A stretch of DNA of 64,000 nucleotides from Lachnospiraceae bacterium (lineage in GTDB: Bacteria; Bacillota; Clostridia; Lachnospirales; Lachnospiraceae): positions 1 to 64,000 of the forward strand of contig JAISUG010000119.1 in assembly GCA_031272185.1 (NCBI GenBank). Direction: 5' to 3'. The notes below the pieces were generated by a model. It had not been told where the DNA came from. It did no database searches and worked only from the letters and a program-made list of their open reading frames with translations. Made by a program: the position numbers and the translations under genes. Shown piece by piece: positions 1 through 10,060 of the stretch (positions are counted from its first letter, which is position 1; every line of letters begins with the position of its first letter).

Positions 1-813
1 GTGGCGGGGAAAGCCAGGCGTATCAACGTGATCATGCCTTTCCTGTATGAATCCCGCCAGATCAAGCGTTCAGGCAGGGAGTCATTGGACTGCGCACTGG
101 CGCTGCAGGAGCTGGTGGACATGGGGGTGACGAACATCATCACTTTCGACGCCCACGACGCCCGGGTGCAAAACGCCATCCCGGACAAAGGTTTCGAGAC
201 CGTCCAGGCCACATACCAGTTCATCAAGAACCTGCTGAACGTGGAAACCAACCTGCAGGTGGACAGCGCCCACATGATGGTGGTCAGTCCCGACGAGGCC
301 GGCATGAGCCGGGCGGTGTATTTCGCCAATGTGCTGGGGCTGGACATGGGGATGTTCTACAAGCGCAAGGACTACACCCGCATGGTGGGCGGGCAAAACC
401 CGGTGGTGGCCCATGAGTTTCTAGGCAGCGAAGTGGAAGGGAAAGACGTCATCATAGTGGACGACATGATTTCTTCCGGGGAGTCGGTGCGGGACACGGC
501 CAAGGAACTGAAGAAGCGCCGCGCCAGGAAGGTGTTCGTGTGCGCCACTTTCGGGCTGTTCACCAATGGGCTGGCCAAGTTTGACGAATACTACGAAAAG
601 GGGTACATAGACCGCCTGCTGACCACGAACCTGGTCTACCAGATGCCGGACCTGCTGGCGAGGCCGTATTATATCGACGTGGACATGAGCAAGTACATCG
701 CCCTCATCATAGACAGCCTGAACCACGATGCGTCCATCAGCGAGTTTTTGAACCCCACGGCGCGCATCAACAAATACATGGAGGCATACAGGGCCAGGCA
801 GGCGCAGGCATAA
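1..813 (+). CDS. prs: Ribose-phosphate pyrophosphokinase, 5'-truncated by window edge
   Basis: Makes PRPP from ribose-5-phosphate and ATP for nucleotide, His and Trp synthesis in the cytoplasm. The visible 270 residues contain DAHDARVQNAIP near residue 50, matching the Mg/ATP region of PRPP synthetases, and the PRPP-binding loop DVIIVDDMISSGES near residue 148. The reading frame is open at base 1, so the GTG there is probably internal. Clostridial long-form enzymes are about 390 residues, so roughly 100 N-terminal residues probably lie outside. The stop TAA is followed by a short near-repeat of the gene end (GCAGGCATAAGC, then GCAGGCACAAGC 18 bases later). Confidence 0.93.
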   Translation: MAGKARRINVIMPFLYESRQIKRSGRESLDCALALQELVDMGVTNIITFDAHDARVQNAIPDKGFETVQATYQFIKNLLNVETNLQVDSAHMMVVSPDEAGMSRAVYFANVLGLDMGMFYKRKDYTRMVGGQNPVVAHEFLGSEVEGKDVIIVDDMISSGESVRDTAKELKKRRARKVFVCATFGLFTNGLAKFDEYYEKGYIDRLLTTNLVYQMPDLLARPYYIDVDMSKYIALIIDSLNHDASISEFLNPTARINKYMEAYRARQAQA

Positions 814-873
814 GCGCAGGTGCAGGCACAAGCTCAGTGACCCCGCTCCCGGGACGTGGCAGGACAAGGTATG

Positions 874-941
874 GCCCCGCAGGCCAAACAATGCGCGTAT
901 GATATTGGTCTCGACTTTGCGCAAGGTTTGGTCGGCGGGGC
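874..941 (+). repeat. 68-bp palindromic intergenic element, copy 1
   Basis: Starts GCCCCGCAGGCCAAACAATG and ends AAGGTTTGGTCGGCGGGGC. The outer arms are inverted complements, so the transcript could form a long hairpin. The same 68-bp unit occurs at 32335-32402 (opposite orientation) and 42616-42683, with a half copy at 41975-42022. It lies between the converging ends of prs and the YhaN-like gene. Confidence 0.85.
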
Positions 942-947
942 ATTATG

Positions 948-2825
948 CTACCCCAGGTCTATGTACCTGTAGCGGACCCCCGCCTCATCCAGGAAGAGTT
1001 TTTCCCTGTGGTGGCAGGAGAACAGGATGATCTGGCCGCCGTAGCCGGCCACCAGGCAGTTGATGGCATTGCCCAGGCGTTCGTCGTCATAGAGCACGAA
1101 GCTGTCGTCCAGGATGAGGGGCAGGCGGTCGGCACCGTTTTCGATGAGGCGGGCGCTGGCGAGGCGCAGCCCCAGGTACACCTGGTCCAGCGCACCGGAG
1201 CTGATACGGGTGATGGGCACGGTGCGGTCTTTGGTGTAGAGGTAGATGTTCAGCTGCTCGTCTATGGATATGCGCTGGTAGACGCCGCCGGAAATCTCCC
1301 GGACCAGGTTCGAGGCCGCCGCATTCAGGTGGGGGCCGAAAGAGTTTTTGATCATTTCAGAGAGCGCCACCAGGGTTTCGGTGGCCAAGTCGATGGAGTC
1401 TATCTCCGTGAGCAGGCGCTCATTTTCCGTCAATGCGTTGCGGGACACCTGTATCTGCTGCTGCAGTGACGCCAGCCGGACCAGGCGCTCTTCCAGTTCC
1501 TGGCGGATCTCCTGCTGGTAGTGGAGCGCGCGTTTGTCGGACTCCTGTTCCTGGGCAAGGGAAACCAGCTCCTCCGACAGGCGCTCCATCGCTTTTTCAT
1601 TCACGCCTATGGAGTCGTATGTCCGGTGGAAGCCCTCGATGCGCTCATCCATCGCTTGGAGGGCCGCCGGGGAAATCTCGGAATCCCCCAGGTGGCGGAA
1701 GAAGATCTCTTCCAGCACGTGGGCGGTGAGGGCGGCTTCCTTTTTGCGCGACCCCACCCATATGCGCAGGATGATGCACAGCACCAGGAATGCCGCGCCG
1801 ATGCCGCCCAGCACCAGGTAGGCGGAAGTGTCGGCCAACACCGCCGACAGCAGCGGCCCCAGGCGCAGCACGCCCAGGGACGTAAGAAGGAACAGGGCGG
1901 CGTCGCCCACCATTACGATGATGCCGATGATGAGCGAAAGCACCGAAAACACAGGGCCCGCTTTGCCCTCGCTCTGGTGCCTTAGCACCTGGTAGTCTTC
2001 GTAAAGCTGGTTGATCTGGGCGCCGTAGCTGGTGATGGACTCCGCGTCGACGAATTTGTTTTGTTCCAGCAGCCTTTCGCTCCGGTCGTTTTCCCTGGCG
2101 AGCTCTTCTTTTTCTTTTCCTTTCTCCTCGGCGCGCCTGCGTGTCTCGTCGGCCTTTTTCTGGGCGGGGCCCAGGCGGTTTTCGTATTTCGGCGAGGAAA
2201 TCTCGGTTTCCAGCTTGCGGGTCTCGCTGATGAGTCCGGCGTAGGTTTTGGCCGCTTCAGGCACGACCATGATTTCGAAGGCCTGTTTCTGGTGCTCCAG
2301 GAAGGTGATGGCGCCGGATGCGTTCAGGGCGGAGTTGCCGGTGGTGTTCACATTGGAGAGGTAGCGGCGCAGCTCCTGCGCCATCTCGGATTCGGTGACG
2401 CTTTTGAGCTGTTTGATGCTGACGGTGTTGTCGTAGGAGATCTTGGTCAGGCCGCAGAGGATGTTTTTTAGCGTGCCGGGCGCATCCGCCTCATCATGGC
2501 CGTCGGTTTCGTTGAAAATACGGAAAGAGGGGCGGGGCTGGAGGAAAGTGCGTTCCAGACGGTAGGTCTTCCCGGCGTTTTCCACACGGAGGCTGCCGCC
2601 GTAGACCTCGCCGTCTTCCCACGGCTGGTAAATATTGTAATAATCATCCGGGTCAGGGACGCCGCTTTTCGGCTCCAGGCCGAAGAACATGCTGCGTATG
2701 AATGTGTGGATGGTGGATTTGCCGGCTTCGTTTTTCCCGTAGATGACATTGAGCCCCCCGTCGAAGGACATGGAGAAGTCATGGAATTTGCCGAACCCGT
2801 CTATGTGCAGTGTGAGCAGGCGCAT
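948..2825 (-). CDS. SbcC/YhaN-like AAA ATPase with central membrane hairpin
   Basis: A 625-residue P-loop ATPase of the SMC/Rad50-like type, probably a DNA-end or stress-response ATPase working with the adjacent phosphoesterase-like protein. Walker A is GKNEAGKST (residues 30-38), the signature-like motif is SSGALDQ (542-548), and Walker B is PLILDDSF (569-576). Charged coiled-coil stretches occur around 200-285 and 400-475. Two hydrophobic segments (about 292-315 and 335-358) sit between them, as in the Bacillus YhaN group, so it may be membrane tethered. ATG at 2825 follows AAAGGAGAT. The frame is open far upstream, but this start fits the family and leaves 2 bases after the upstream stop, implying translational coupling. 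Confidence 0.88.
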   Translation of the reverse strand: MRLLTLHIDGFGKFHDFSMSFDGGLNVIYGKNEAGKSTIHTFIRSMFFGLEPKSGVPDPDDYYNIYQPWEDGEVYGGSLRVENAGKTYRLERTFLQPRPSFRIFNETDGHDEADAPGTLKNILCGLTKISYDNTVSIKQLKSVTESEMAQELRRYLSNVNTTGNSALNASGAITFLEHQKQAFEIMVVPEAAKTYAGLISETRKLETEISSPKYENRLGPAQKKADETRRRAEEKGKEKEELARENDRSERLLEQNKFVDAESITSYGAQINQLYEDYQVLRHQSEGKAGPVFSVLSLIIGIIVMVGDAALFLLTSLGVLRLGPLLSAVLADTSAYLVLGGIGAAFLVLCIILRIWVGSRKKEAALTAHVLEEIFFRHLGDSEISPAALQAMDERIEGFHRTYDSIGVNEKAMERLSEELVSLAQEQESDKRALHYQQEIRQELEERLVRLASLQQQIQVSRNALTENERLLTEIDSIDLATETLVALSEMIKNSFGPHLNAAASNLVREISGGVYQRISIDEQLNIYLYTKDRTVPITRISSGALDQVYLGLRLASARLIENGADRLPLILDDSFVLYDDERLGNAINCLVAGYGGQIILFSCHHREKLFLDEAGVRYRYIDLG

Positions 2826-2827
2826 GG

Positions 2828-3898
2828 CTATCTCCTTTCCTCGATGGTCTGCAGCAGGGCGTGGATGCCGTAGTAGAGGGCCTTTTTCTCGATGGGGCTG
2901 GCGTCCGGTTTTTGGAACTTCTGTATATAGTACCCGATCACGTCGTCGGGGTGTTCCCTGACAAGCTCGGAGAAATCGTACTGCGGCTCGGTTTCGTCGA
3001 TCACGTCCACGATGCGCAGGTTGGACATGATGGGCTGGAGGTTGAACGTGGTGTCGGACCGGCGCAGCCCGGTGATGCGGAGGCGGTAGATGTTCTGGAG
3101 GCCCCGGGCCTTCACCGACCCCATCACCGTGTCCAGCAACTCCTTGTTGGTGGTCTGGGGGGAGATGTGCACGGCAAAAGGCACGTAGGCCAGTTTGGCC
3201 ATGGGTATGAAATCCAGGGCCGTAACCGCAAAGGAGCGGGGGTGTATCTGCCCCAGGACCACCCCGTGCTCGCCCAGCTCCGCTTTGCCCAGCGGTTCGG
3301 GGGAGCCGCAGTAGGCGATGGCGCGGTTTTTCAGGAGCTCGTATTTGTGGCGGGAGCCCAGGGCGATGTATGTGAACCCGGAGTCGCTTAGGCTCTCCGT
3401 CTGGATGGGGACGTGGAGGTCGTCGCCGGCATAGGCCAGCAGGATGTGGATGCGCCCGTCGAAAGGCGCCTTCACGTCGTCCAGCACCGGGTCCGTGATC
3501 TCGGAGGAGTGGTAGGAAAACCCATGTACCTCGGTATTTATCTCCGGGAAATAGACGCCGGTGGGCGCCTCGTCCAGGAAATATGTGACATTGGGGGCCC
3601 ATGTGAAGCTGTGGAGGGCAGAGCTGCCGGTCACCCTGTCGAAGCTGCCGGCGATGATGGCCACGCGGGTGCCGGGGATGGAGGAAAACAGGTGGTTCAA
3701 GTCCTTCAGGTCCTGTTCCAGGGGCTGGGAATGGAACAGGTCTCCCGTGATGAACAGGAAGTCCACTTCTTCCTGTTTCGCCAGCTGGATGATCCTGCCG
3801 AAAGTGTCCTTGACTGCCTGGGCGCGTTCCAGCCCCCATGGTTTGTCGCAGTCGGGGATCACGCCCCAGTGCACGTCCCCCGTGTGAATGAATTTCAT
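2828..3898 (-). CDS. SbcD/YhaO-like metallophosphoesterase-fold protein with degenerate metal site
   Basis: A 356-residue Mre11/SbcD-fold protein, first gene of a two-gene operon with the SbcC/YhaN-like ATPase. Motif I (GDVHWG, residues 7-12) and motif II (GDLFHS, 52-57) are intact. The GNHD motif is replaced by GSFD (84-87), the expected His after the central strand reads LLAYAG, and the GHxH motif reads GSRH. Several bi-metal ligands therefore seem lost. Known: the family are Mn-dependent exonucleases. Inferred: this copy may be non-catalytic or altered. Confidence 0.85.
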   Translation of the reverse strand: MKFIHTGDVHWGVIPDCDKPWGLERAQAVKDTFGRIIQLAKQEEVDFLFITGDLFHSQPLEQDLKDLNHLFSSIPGTRVAIIAGSFDRVTGSSALHSFTWAPNVTYFLDEAPTGVYFPEINTEVHGFSYHSSEITDPVLDDVKAPFDGRIHILLAYAGDDLHVPIQTESLSDSGFTYIALGSRHKYELLKNRAIAYCGSPEPLGKAELGEHGVVLGQIHPRSFAVTALDFIPMAKLAYVPFAVHISPQTTNKELLDTVMGSVKARGLQNIYRLRITGLRRSDTTFNLQPIMSNLRIVDVIDETEPQYDFSELVREHPDDVIGYYIQKFQKPDASPIEKKALYYGIHALLQTIEERR

Positions 3899-4002
3899 CG
3901 GTCACCTCGCATCGCGGTCCCGCCATATAGCCGGCAGCCCGACCGCCGGTTCCCCGGGGCGGCGCGGGCAAAAGGCATCGACGTCGTGTCGCAGTACATG
4001 GT

Positions 4003-5394
4003 TCATAGTTCGCAGTTCCCGGCGGTCCTGGGGTAGGGCAGCACGTCCCGGATATTGGCCATGCCGGTCAGGTACATCACCAGCCGCTCGAACCCCAGCC
4101 CGAACCCGGCGTGGCGCACGCTGCCGTAGCGGCGCAGGTCCAGGTAGAAACCGTAGTCGTCAAGCCCCATGCCCATCTGCCCCATGCGGGACTCCAGCTT
4201 TTCGTATGACTCTTCCCGCTGGCTGCCGCCGATGATCTCGCCGATGGCGGGAACAAGGCAGTCCATGGCCGCCACGGTCCGCCCGTCGTCGTTTTGCTTC
4301 ATGTAGAATGCCTTGATATCCTTCGGGTAGTCGGTGACGAACACCGGGCGCCCGAAGAGATGTTCCGTCAGGAAGCGTTCGTGCTCGGTCTGCAGGTCCG
4401 CGCCCCAGTATGCTTTGTAGGTGAAGCGGTCGTTGTGCTTTTCCAGCTCCGACACCGCATCGGTGTAGGTGATGTGCCCGAACTCGGATGCCGCCACGCC
4501 CTCCAGGCGGGCGATGAGGCCTTTGTCCACGAACTGGTTGCAAAAGTCCATCTCATGTGGCGCATGCTCCAGGATATAGCGTATGACATATCGGAGCAGG
4601 CCCTCGGCCTCGGCCATGTCGTCGTGGATGTCGGCGAAAGCCATCTCCGGCTCGATCATCCAAAACTCGGCGGCATGACGGGGTGTATTGGAGTTTTCGG
4701 CGCGGAAGGTGGGGCCGAATGTGTATACATTGCGGAAAGCCAGCGCGAAGGCCTCCACGTCCAGCTGCCCGCTCACCGTGAGGTTCGTGGGCTTGCCGAA
4801 AAAATCCGCCGAATAGTCGACACCCCCGCCGGGCATGGCCGGGACTGCACCCAGGGGCAGGGTGGTAACCTGGAACATCTCCCCCGCGCCCTCGGCGTCG
4901 CTGCCGGTGATGATGGGGGTGTGCACGTAGACGAACCCCCGCTCCTGGAAATAGCTGTGGATCGCAAAGGCGGCCAGCGAGCGGATGCGGAAAACCGCCT
5001 GGAACGTGTTCGCCCTGGGCCGCAGGTGGGGGATGGTGCGCAGGAACTCCATGGTGTGGCGTTTTTTCTGAAGGGGGTAGTCGGATGGGGATGCGCCCTC
5101 CACCACCACGCAGGCCGCCTGGATTTCGAAAGGCTGCTTCGCCTGGGGGGTGGCCACCAGGCGCCCCTCGACTGTGACGGCCGCGCCCGCGCCAAGCCCG
5201 GACACTTCCCGGAAGTTCTCCATGGTGTCGTGGTATACGGCCTGCAACGGGCGGAAATCCGTGCCGTCTGACAGCGTGATGAAGCCGAATGTTTTGGAGT
5301 CGCGCAGGCTTTTGACCCAGCCGCCCACCCGGACCACCCGGTCTAAGTGGGCCTGTGTGTGCGCATATAGTTCGCTGATGGTGATAATGTCCAT
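4003..5394 (-). CDS. asnS: Asparagine--tRNA ligase
   Basis: Charges tRNA-Asn. At 463 residues it has the usual size of bacterial AsnRS. An N-terminal OB-fold anticodon-binding domain ([20 protein letters not shown]) precedes the class II catalytic core, with motif 2 around [11 protein letters not shown] and motif 3 [15 protein letters not shown] near the C-terminus. The ATG at 5394 ([10 protein letters not shown]) follows AGAAAGG. An in-frame ATG 27 bases upstream adds nine residues with no homologous character. It diverges from glgC. Confidence 0.95.
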   Translation of the reverse strand: MDIITISELYAHTQAHLDRVVRVGGWVKSLRDSKTFGFITLSDGTDFRPLQAVYHDTMENFREVSGLGAGAAVTVEGRLVATPQAKQPFEIQAACVVVEGASPSDYPLQKKRHTMEFLRTIPHLRPRANTFQAVFRIRSLAAFAIHSYFQERGFVYVHTPIITGSDAEGAGEMFQVTTLPLGAVPAMPGGGVDYSADFFGKPTNLTVSGQLDVEAFALAFRNVYTFGPTFRAENSNTPRHAAEFWMIEPEMAFADIHDDMAEAEGLLRYVIRYILEHAPHEMDFCNQFVDKGLIARLEGVAASEFGHITYTDAVSELEKHNDRFTYKAYWGADLQTEHERFLTEHLFGRPVFVTDYPKDIKAFYMKQNDDGRTVAAMDCLVPAIGEIIGGSQREESYEKLESRMGQMGMGLDDYGFYLDLRRYGSVRHAGFGLGFERLVMYLTGMANIRDVLPYPRTAGNCEL

Positions 5395-5569
5395 AATAAC
5401 CTTTCTCTTCGCGCCGTGCATATCAAAGACGGTTGCGGCATATATTTACAGTATACTTTATTTTGTCCTGCTGTTCAAGTTTTTTTGTGACGATGTGGCA
5501 AAGTTGATGGGATTTATAGGGTCATGGCGGATTGTTGACAAAGAAGATAAAAAAATGTTGAAGATTTTG

Positions 5570-5598
5570 TTCACTATCTACAAGAAATATGCTATAAT
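5570..5598 (+). promoter_or_regulatory. Sigma-A-type promoter for glgCD
   Basis: TTCACT, 17-base spacer, then a perfect TATAAT (5593-5598). Transcription would begin near 5605, giving a leader of about 140 bases before glgC with no recognisable riboswitch. The 351-base gap from asnS (5395-5745) holds no other feature I can support. Confidence 0.7.
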
Positions 5599-5745
5599 GA
5601 ATCAAGGAGGAACGAACGCAGCAGAAATATAGCGGCAGCGAAGTGCCATCGGGATTCAAGAAACGGTTACAGCGAGGGTACGGTTTGAACGCCCCGGGGC
5701 GATGGGGGGCCATCGGTCGGCGGGGCAAACAGCGAGGGGGGCGAT

Positions 5746-7020
5746 GTGATTAAAAAAGAGATGATTGCCATGTTACTGGCAGGGGGGCAGGGGAGCCGCC
5801 TGGGCGTGTTGACCCAGAAGGTGGCCAAACCGGCTGTTTCCTTTGGCGGGAAATACCGGATCATTGATTTCCCCCTGAGCAATTGCATCAATTCCGGCGT
5901 GGATACGGTGGGCGTGCTGACCCAGTACCAGCCCTTGAGGCTGAACACCCATATCGGCATCGGGATACCCTGGGACCTGGACAGGAACAAAGGAGGCGTC
6001 ACCGTGCTGCCGCCATATGAGCGCAGTGCGGGGAGCGACTGGTATACAGGCACCGCCAATGCCATTTTCCAAAACATGGAATACATGGAAACGTACAACC
6101 CCGACTACGTGCTCATCCTCTCGGGCGACCACATCTACAAGATGGACTACGAGGTCATGCTGGAGTACCACAAAGCGAACAATGCGGACGTGACCATCGC
6201 GGCCATGCCGGTGCCTATGGAGGAGGCCAGCCGTTTCGGCATCGTCATCACCGACGAGACCAACCGCATACTGGAATTCGAGGAGAAACCCGAGCAACCC
6301 AGGAGCAACCTGGCGTCCATGGGGATATACATTTTCAAATGGGAGTCCCTGCGGGATGCGCTCTATAAGCTCTCCGAGGTTCCGGGGTGTGATTTCGGCA
6401 AGCACATCATACCCCACTGCCATGAGAGCGGGCAGCGGATTTTCGCCTATGAGTACCACGGGTACTGGAAGGACGTGGGGACGCTGGGCTCCTACTGGGA
6501 AGCGAACATGGAGCTCATCGACATCATCCCGGAGTTCAACCTCTACGAGGAGTACTGGCGCATCTACACCAAGGGCGATATCATCCCGCCCCAGTACGTT
6601 TCCGGCGAGGCGCGGATCGAGCGCAGCATCGTGGGCGAGGGGGCGGAGATCTATGGCGAGGTGGTGAACTCGGTCATCGGGTGCGGCGTCACGGTGGGGC
6701 GGGGCGCGGTGGTGAGGGACTCCATCGTCATGAAGGGCACCCTCATCGGTGACGGCGCATTCCTGCAAAAAGCCATCGTGGCGGAGGATTCCGTCATAGG
6801 GGCGGGGGCCAGGTTGGGCGACGGCGACTATGCACCCAGCCTATTTGACCCGAAGGTCTACCAGTTCGACCTGGTGACACTGGGAGAGGGGACACACATC
6901 CCCGAGGGCGTCCGGGTGGGCAAAAACACGGCCATATCGGGCGTGACCGCGCCGGAAGACTACCCGGGGGGCTCACTTTGCGCCGGCAGCGCCATCATCA
7001 GGGGAGGGGGGAACAGATGA
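5746..7020 (+). CDS. glgC: Glucose-1-phosphate adenylyltransferase, catalytic subunit
   Basis: Converts glucose-1-phosphate and ATP to ADP-glucose, the committed step of glycogen synthesis. The 424-residue protein starts with the nucleotide-binding signature [13 protein letters not shown] (residues 8-20), has the sugar-phosphate motif EFEEKP, and ends in a left-handed beta-helix of hexapeptide repeats, the normal layout. The GTG at 5746 follows GAGGGGGG. It overlaps glgD by four bases (ATGA), so the two subunits are translationally coupled. No glycogen synthase or branching enzyme is in the window. Confidence 0.94.
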   Translation: MIKKEMIAMLLAGGQGSRLGVLTQKVAKPAVSFGGKYRIIDFPLSNCINSGVDTVGVLTQYQPLRLNTHIGIGIPWDLDRNKGGVTVLPPYERSAGSDWYTGTANAIFQNMEYMETYNPDYVLILSGDHIYKMDYEVMLEYHKANNADVTIAAMPVPMEEASRFGIVITDETNRILEFEEKPEQPRSNLASMGIYIFKWESLRDALYKLSEVPGCDFGKHIIPHCHESGQRIFAYEYHGYWKDVGTLGSYWEANMELIDIIPEFNLYEEYWRIYTKGDIIPPQYVSGEARIERSIVGEGAEIYGEVVNSVIGCGVTVGRGAVVRDSIVMKGTLIGDGAFLQKAIVAEDSVIGAGARLGDGDYAPSLFDPKVYQFDLVTLGEGTHIPEGVRVGKNTAISGVTAPEDYPGGSLCAGSAIIRGGGNR

Positions 7021-8138
7021 GGGCGATAGGCATCATCCTGGCGGGCGGCAACTCCAAACGCATGAGGGAGCTTTCCAACAAGCGCGCCATAGCGGCCATG
7101 CCCATCGGCGGCAGCTACCGCGCCATTGATTTCACGCTCAGCAACATGACCAACTCCCACGTGCAGAAAGTGGCGGTGTTCACCCAGTACAACTCCCGCT
7201 CGTTAAATGAACACCTAAGCTCCTCCAAATGGTGGGATTTCGGGCGCAAGCAGGGTGGGCTGTTCGTGTTCACGCCCACCATCACCGCCCAGTCCAACGA
7301 CTGGTACAGGGGCACCGCGGACGCGCTTTACCAGAACCTGACATACCTGCGCAACAGCCATGAGCCCTATGTGGTCATCGCGTCCGGCGACGGGATCTAC
7401 AAACTGGACTACAACAAAGTCCTGGAGTACCACATCGAACGCAAATCGGACATCACGGTGGTGTGCAAGTCCATGCCGGAAGGGGAGGACGTGACCCGGT
7501 TCGGGGTGGTGAAGATCAACGACGAGGGGCGCATAGTGGACTTCGAGGAGAAGCCCATAACCACCGACGCACACACCATCTCCTGCGGGATCTACGTGAT
7601 CCGCAGGCGCCAGCTCATCGAGCTCATCGAGCGCTGCGCCGCGGAGGACAGGTTCGATTTCGTGAGGGACATCCTGGTGCGCTACAAGAACCTCAAGCGC
7701 ATCTACGCCTACAAGATAAAAGACTACTGGAGCAACATAGCATCCGTGGACGCCTACTACAGGACCAACATGGATTTCCTGAAGCCGGAGGTGCGCTCGT
7801 ATTTTTACCGGGAGTACCCCGAGATATACTCCAAGATCGACGACCTGCCGCCCGCCAAGTACAACCCTGGCGCCCAGGTGCGCAACAGCCTGATATCCAG
7901 CGGCAGCATCATCAACGGCACCGTGGAGAATTCCGTGCTGTTCAAGCAAGTCTACGTCGGGAACAACTGCACCATACGCAACTGCATCGTGCTCAATGAC
8001 GTGTACATCGGGGACAACACCGTGCTGGACCACTGCGTCGTGGAGAGCAGGGACACCATCAAGGCGAACACCACATACGTGGGGACGCCCGAGGACATAA
8101 AGATCGTGCTGGAAAAAAACGAGAGGCACACTCTTTGA
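7017..8138 (+). CDS. glgD: Glucose-1-phosphate adenylyltransferase subunit GlgD
   Basis: GlgC paralogue that acts as the regulatory or modulating subunit in Firmicutes, where GlgC/GlgD hetero-oligomers are known. The 373-residue protein keeps [11 protein letters not shown] near the N-terminus, but the Gly-rich loop differs from GlgC (GGNSKRM instead of GGQGSRL), as is usual for GlgD. FEEKP is retained and the C-terminal hexapeptide helix is shorter. The start ATG lies inside the glgC stop region (ATGA). Confidence 0.93.
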   Translation: MRAIGIILAGGNSKRMRELSNKRAIAAMPIGGSYRAIDFTLSNMTNSHVQKVAVFTQYNSRSLNEHLSSSKWWDFGRKQGGLFVFTPTITAQSNDWYRGTADALYQNLTYLRNSHEPYVVIASGDGIYKLDYNKVLEYHIERKSDITVVCKSMPEGEDVTRFGVVKINDEGRIVDFEEKPITTDAHTISCGIYVIRRRQLIELIERCAAEDRFDFVRDILVRYKNLKRIYAYKIKDYWSNIASVDAYYRTNMDFLKPEVRSYFYREYPEIYSKIDDLPPAKYNPGAQVRNSLISSGSIINGTVENSVLFKQVYVGNNCTIRNCIVLNDVYIGDNTVLDHCVVESRDTIKANTTYVGTPEDIKIVLEKNERHTL

Positions 8139-8336
8139 CCGACAAAACGCTATAGACGGTGGACGGCCGATGGCGGTCCCGGCGCCGGTGGCGCAGGCAT
8201 ATGCGGGGGTTATCCCCAGGCCCCAAGCAGTGCCATGCGGTGCTTGGTCCCGTACCCCATTTGGGCGGACATCGTAGCTATAGAAGCTTCGCTAGCTTTA
8301 TAACAGAAATAATGGCAGAGAAAGAAGGGTTTTGGA

Positions 8337-8618
8337 ATGCAAATCACAGACGTAAGAGTAAGGAAGATGGAAAAGGAAGGCAAGATGAAAGCCATCGTTT
8401 CCATCACGCTGGACAACGAGTTCGTCATCCATGACATCAAGGTGATTGAAGGCGAGAAAGGTTTGTTTATCGCCATGCCCAGCAGGAAGGCAGCGGATGG
8501 GGAATACCGGGACATCGCACACCCCATCAATTCAGAGACGCGGGACTTGCTTCAAAGGGTGATACTGGGGAAATATGAGACCACCTGCGCCGCTGAGGTT
8601 TCGGAAGAATTTATCTAA
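8337..8618 (+). CDS. spoVG: Septation regulator SpoVG
   Basis: A 93-residue SpoVG protein with the conserved start [10 protein letters not shown], the core [19 protein letters not shown] and the motif [10 protein letters not shown]. In Bacillus and relatives it affects asymmetric septation, and in other Firmicutes it is a nucleic-acid-binding regulator. An AAAGAAGGG site precedes the ATG. It is a single gene followed by a terminator. It supports a spore-forming Clostridia-type host, although SpoVG also occurs in non-sporulating Firmicutes. Confidence 0.96.
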   Translation: MQITDVRVRKMEKEGKMKAIVSITLDNEFVIHDIKVIEGEKGLFIAMPSRKAADGEYRDIAHPINSETRDLLQRVILGKYETTCAAEVSEEFI

Positions 8619-8661
8619 GACAATGGCAGGAGTCTTGCCGGGCGAATCGGCAGGAAAGGCG

Positions 8662-8690
8662 AAGCCCCCATCCATACGGGTGGGGGCTTT
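8662..8690 (+). terminator. Rho-independent terminator of spoVG
   Basis: GCCCCCA, a 10-base loop and TGGGGGC form a 7-bp GC-rich stem followed by TTT. An A-rich flank on the other side means it could also end transcription from the tRNA on the opposite strand. Confidence 0.75.
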
Positions 8691-8717
8691 GGCTTGAAGA
8701 AGCGGCTTGACCGATAG

Positions 8718-8791
8718 CGTCCGCGAGAGGATTCGAACCTCCGACCTACCGCTTAGGAGGCGGTCGCTCTATCCTGCTGAGCTACGTGGAC
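8718..8791 (-). tRNA. tRNA-Arg (anticodon CCU)
   Basis: A 74-nt cloverleaf on the minus strand decoding AGG. D stem GCTC/GAGC, anticodon stem ACCGC/GCGGT with loop CTCCTAA, T arm GGAGG-TTCGAAT-CCTCT, discriminator G. The CCA end is not encoded. The acceptor stem GTCCACG/CGCGGAC has an A-C mismatch at positions 5:68 where family members pair. Confidence 0.93.
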
Positions 8792-8936
8792 GGATGTGTG
8801 CGGCAAAGGGGGGGCGGGGTGACCAGGCAGGCCACATGCGTGCCCACCTTAAGCGTTCCACTTAAGGGGTGGATACCAGCCGGGATCCCTGCCGCCGGCG
8901 CCGACAAACGCGGGCCGGGGAAAAGCACACGGTGCT

Positions 8937-8965
8937 ATTATAAAGAAATAAGGCGTGTCTGTCAA
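8937..8965 (-). promoter_or_regulatory. Consensus promoter for tRNA-Arg
   Basis: Read on the minus strand: TTGACA, 17-base spacer, TATAAT, a perfect consensus. It lies about 145 bases upstream of the tRNA, so a sizeable 5' leader must be removed. That leader contains an inverted repeat (CCTTAAG/CTTAAGG, about 8848-8870). Confidence 0.8.
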
Positions 8966-9035
8966 GGGAGAAATTTGCCTTGGGGCAAAAGGCGCCCGCG
9001 GGCAAATGGCATCCAAAGTGCGGTCGGCGCCGGGG

Positions 9036-9947
9036 TCAGCTCTGGGGCTTGGTGGGTGGACGGGGCGCGCGGCTGCGGAACTTGACCACGCCCTGCATCC
9101 AGACCTGGCCCTTGAAGCGGCGCCCGGGCTGCGGGTCGCCCAAGAGATCCTTTGCGTTGATGGCCACGTGGAATGTCAGGTCGCTGCAGTAAAGTGTCAG
9201 GTCATAGGTGTCTTCGCCGGTGGACTCGTTGTGCAGCAGGGCGACGTTCGTGATCTCGCCGATGACGGCGTATTGGTCACACTCCACGCCGCAGGGCATG
9301 AAAGAGGAGTCCACGATGGAGTAGATGTCCTCGCGCATCACGCGGCGGGATATCTGGGCGTAGAGGTCGATGTCCTTGAATGTCAGGGACTCGATGGCAT
9401 CCTCGTCCCCGTTGCGGGCGGCCTCCAGCAGCGCTGTGAGTTTCTGGTTGGCGACCTTGGCCGTCTCTATCTGGCGGCGGGTCTTCCTGATGGGCAGGAG
9501 CACCGTGCCTTTGATGCACAGGCCTGTCAGGCACACATGGTCGCTGCGGATGCTCTTGCGTTCGGCCTTGCGTTTGCGGTACTCCAATGTATTTACAATG
9601 TAAAAGATCAGGGAGATGCCCACCCTGTATTCGTCCAGCAGCCCCGCAAATGTCTCGCGCTCGGTGTGGCGCTGGATGGAGCAGTCCACGTCGGAGGTCT
9701 TGTCGTCGGAGAGCAGGTACGGGAAATAATACTCCGGCACCGGCAGGCCGTTTTCGGAGTATTCGCCGCATATCATGAGCCCCAGGCCCGGGGCGAACTC
9801 TTTGCGGAGCTGGAATATGGTGGAACCGTCGGGCAGGGTAAGCGTCTCGATGCCCGAGAGGTCGCGCATCAGGGTGTCCAGCAGCCTCGCAAAGTCATGG
9901 CTGGTTTTGAGCCGGCTAAAGCCGACCGTACGCAGAAATTTATGCAT
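9036..9947 (-). CDS. DUF3881 family protein
   Basis: A 303-residue cytoplasmic protein beginning MHKFLRTVGFSRLKT, characteristic of the DUF3881 family, which I know mainly from Lachnospiraceae and which has no assigned function. No signal peptide, membrane segment or known catalytic motif is visible. The ATG at 9947 follows GAGGG. The frame runs open upstream to 10286, but that extension is low-quality sequence lying antisense to the gdpP leader, so I exclude it. An extended -10 (TGATACAAT on the minus strand, 9995-10003) lies about 50 bases upstream. Confidence 0.85.
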   Translation of the reverse strand: MHKFLRTVGFSRLKTSHDFARLLDTLMRDLSGIETLTLPDGSTIFQLRKEFAPGLGLMICGEYSENGLPVPEYYFPYLLSDDKTSDVDCSIQRHTERETFAGLLDEYRVGISLIFYIVNTLEYRKRKAERKSIRSDHVCLTGLCIKGTVLLPIRKTRRQIETAKVANQKLTALLEAARNGDEDAIESLTFKDIDLYAQISRRVMREDIYSIVDSSFMPCGVECDQYAVIGEITNVALLHNESTGEDTYDLTLYCSDLTFHVAINAKDLLGDPQPGRRFKGQVWMQGVVKFRSRAPRPPTKPQS

Positions 9948-10031
9948 GGTCCCTCGCAAGTAATGGCAGACGACATTGGTTATATGGTCAACCCATTGTA
10001 TCACACTTTCCCCGGTTCGAAAAGCCCCTTG

Positions 10032-10057
10032 TAGACGAAAATGAAAAGCTGTGGTAT
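10032..10057 (+). promoter_or_regulatory. Probable promoter of the gdpP leader RNA
   Basis: TAGACG, 17 bases, TATACT on the plus strand. The predicted start falls near 10062, immediately before the outer strand of the structured leader, which supports plus-strand transcription of that RNA. Confidence 0.5.
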
Positions 10058-10060
10058 ACT

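Noticed and set aside
874..941. Simple rho-independent terminator
   Set aside because: The 68-bp unit recurs at distant sites in both orientations and lacks a T-run, so a repeat element fits better, although it might also terminate.
948..3971. One 1007-residue minus-strand protein
   Set aside because: The upstream part is another frame of the SbcD-like gene; the ATG at 2825 has a good ribosome site and the Walker A follows it.
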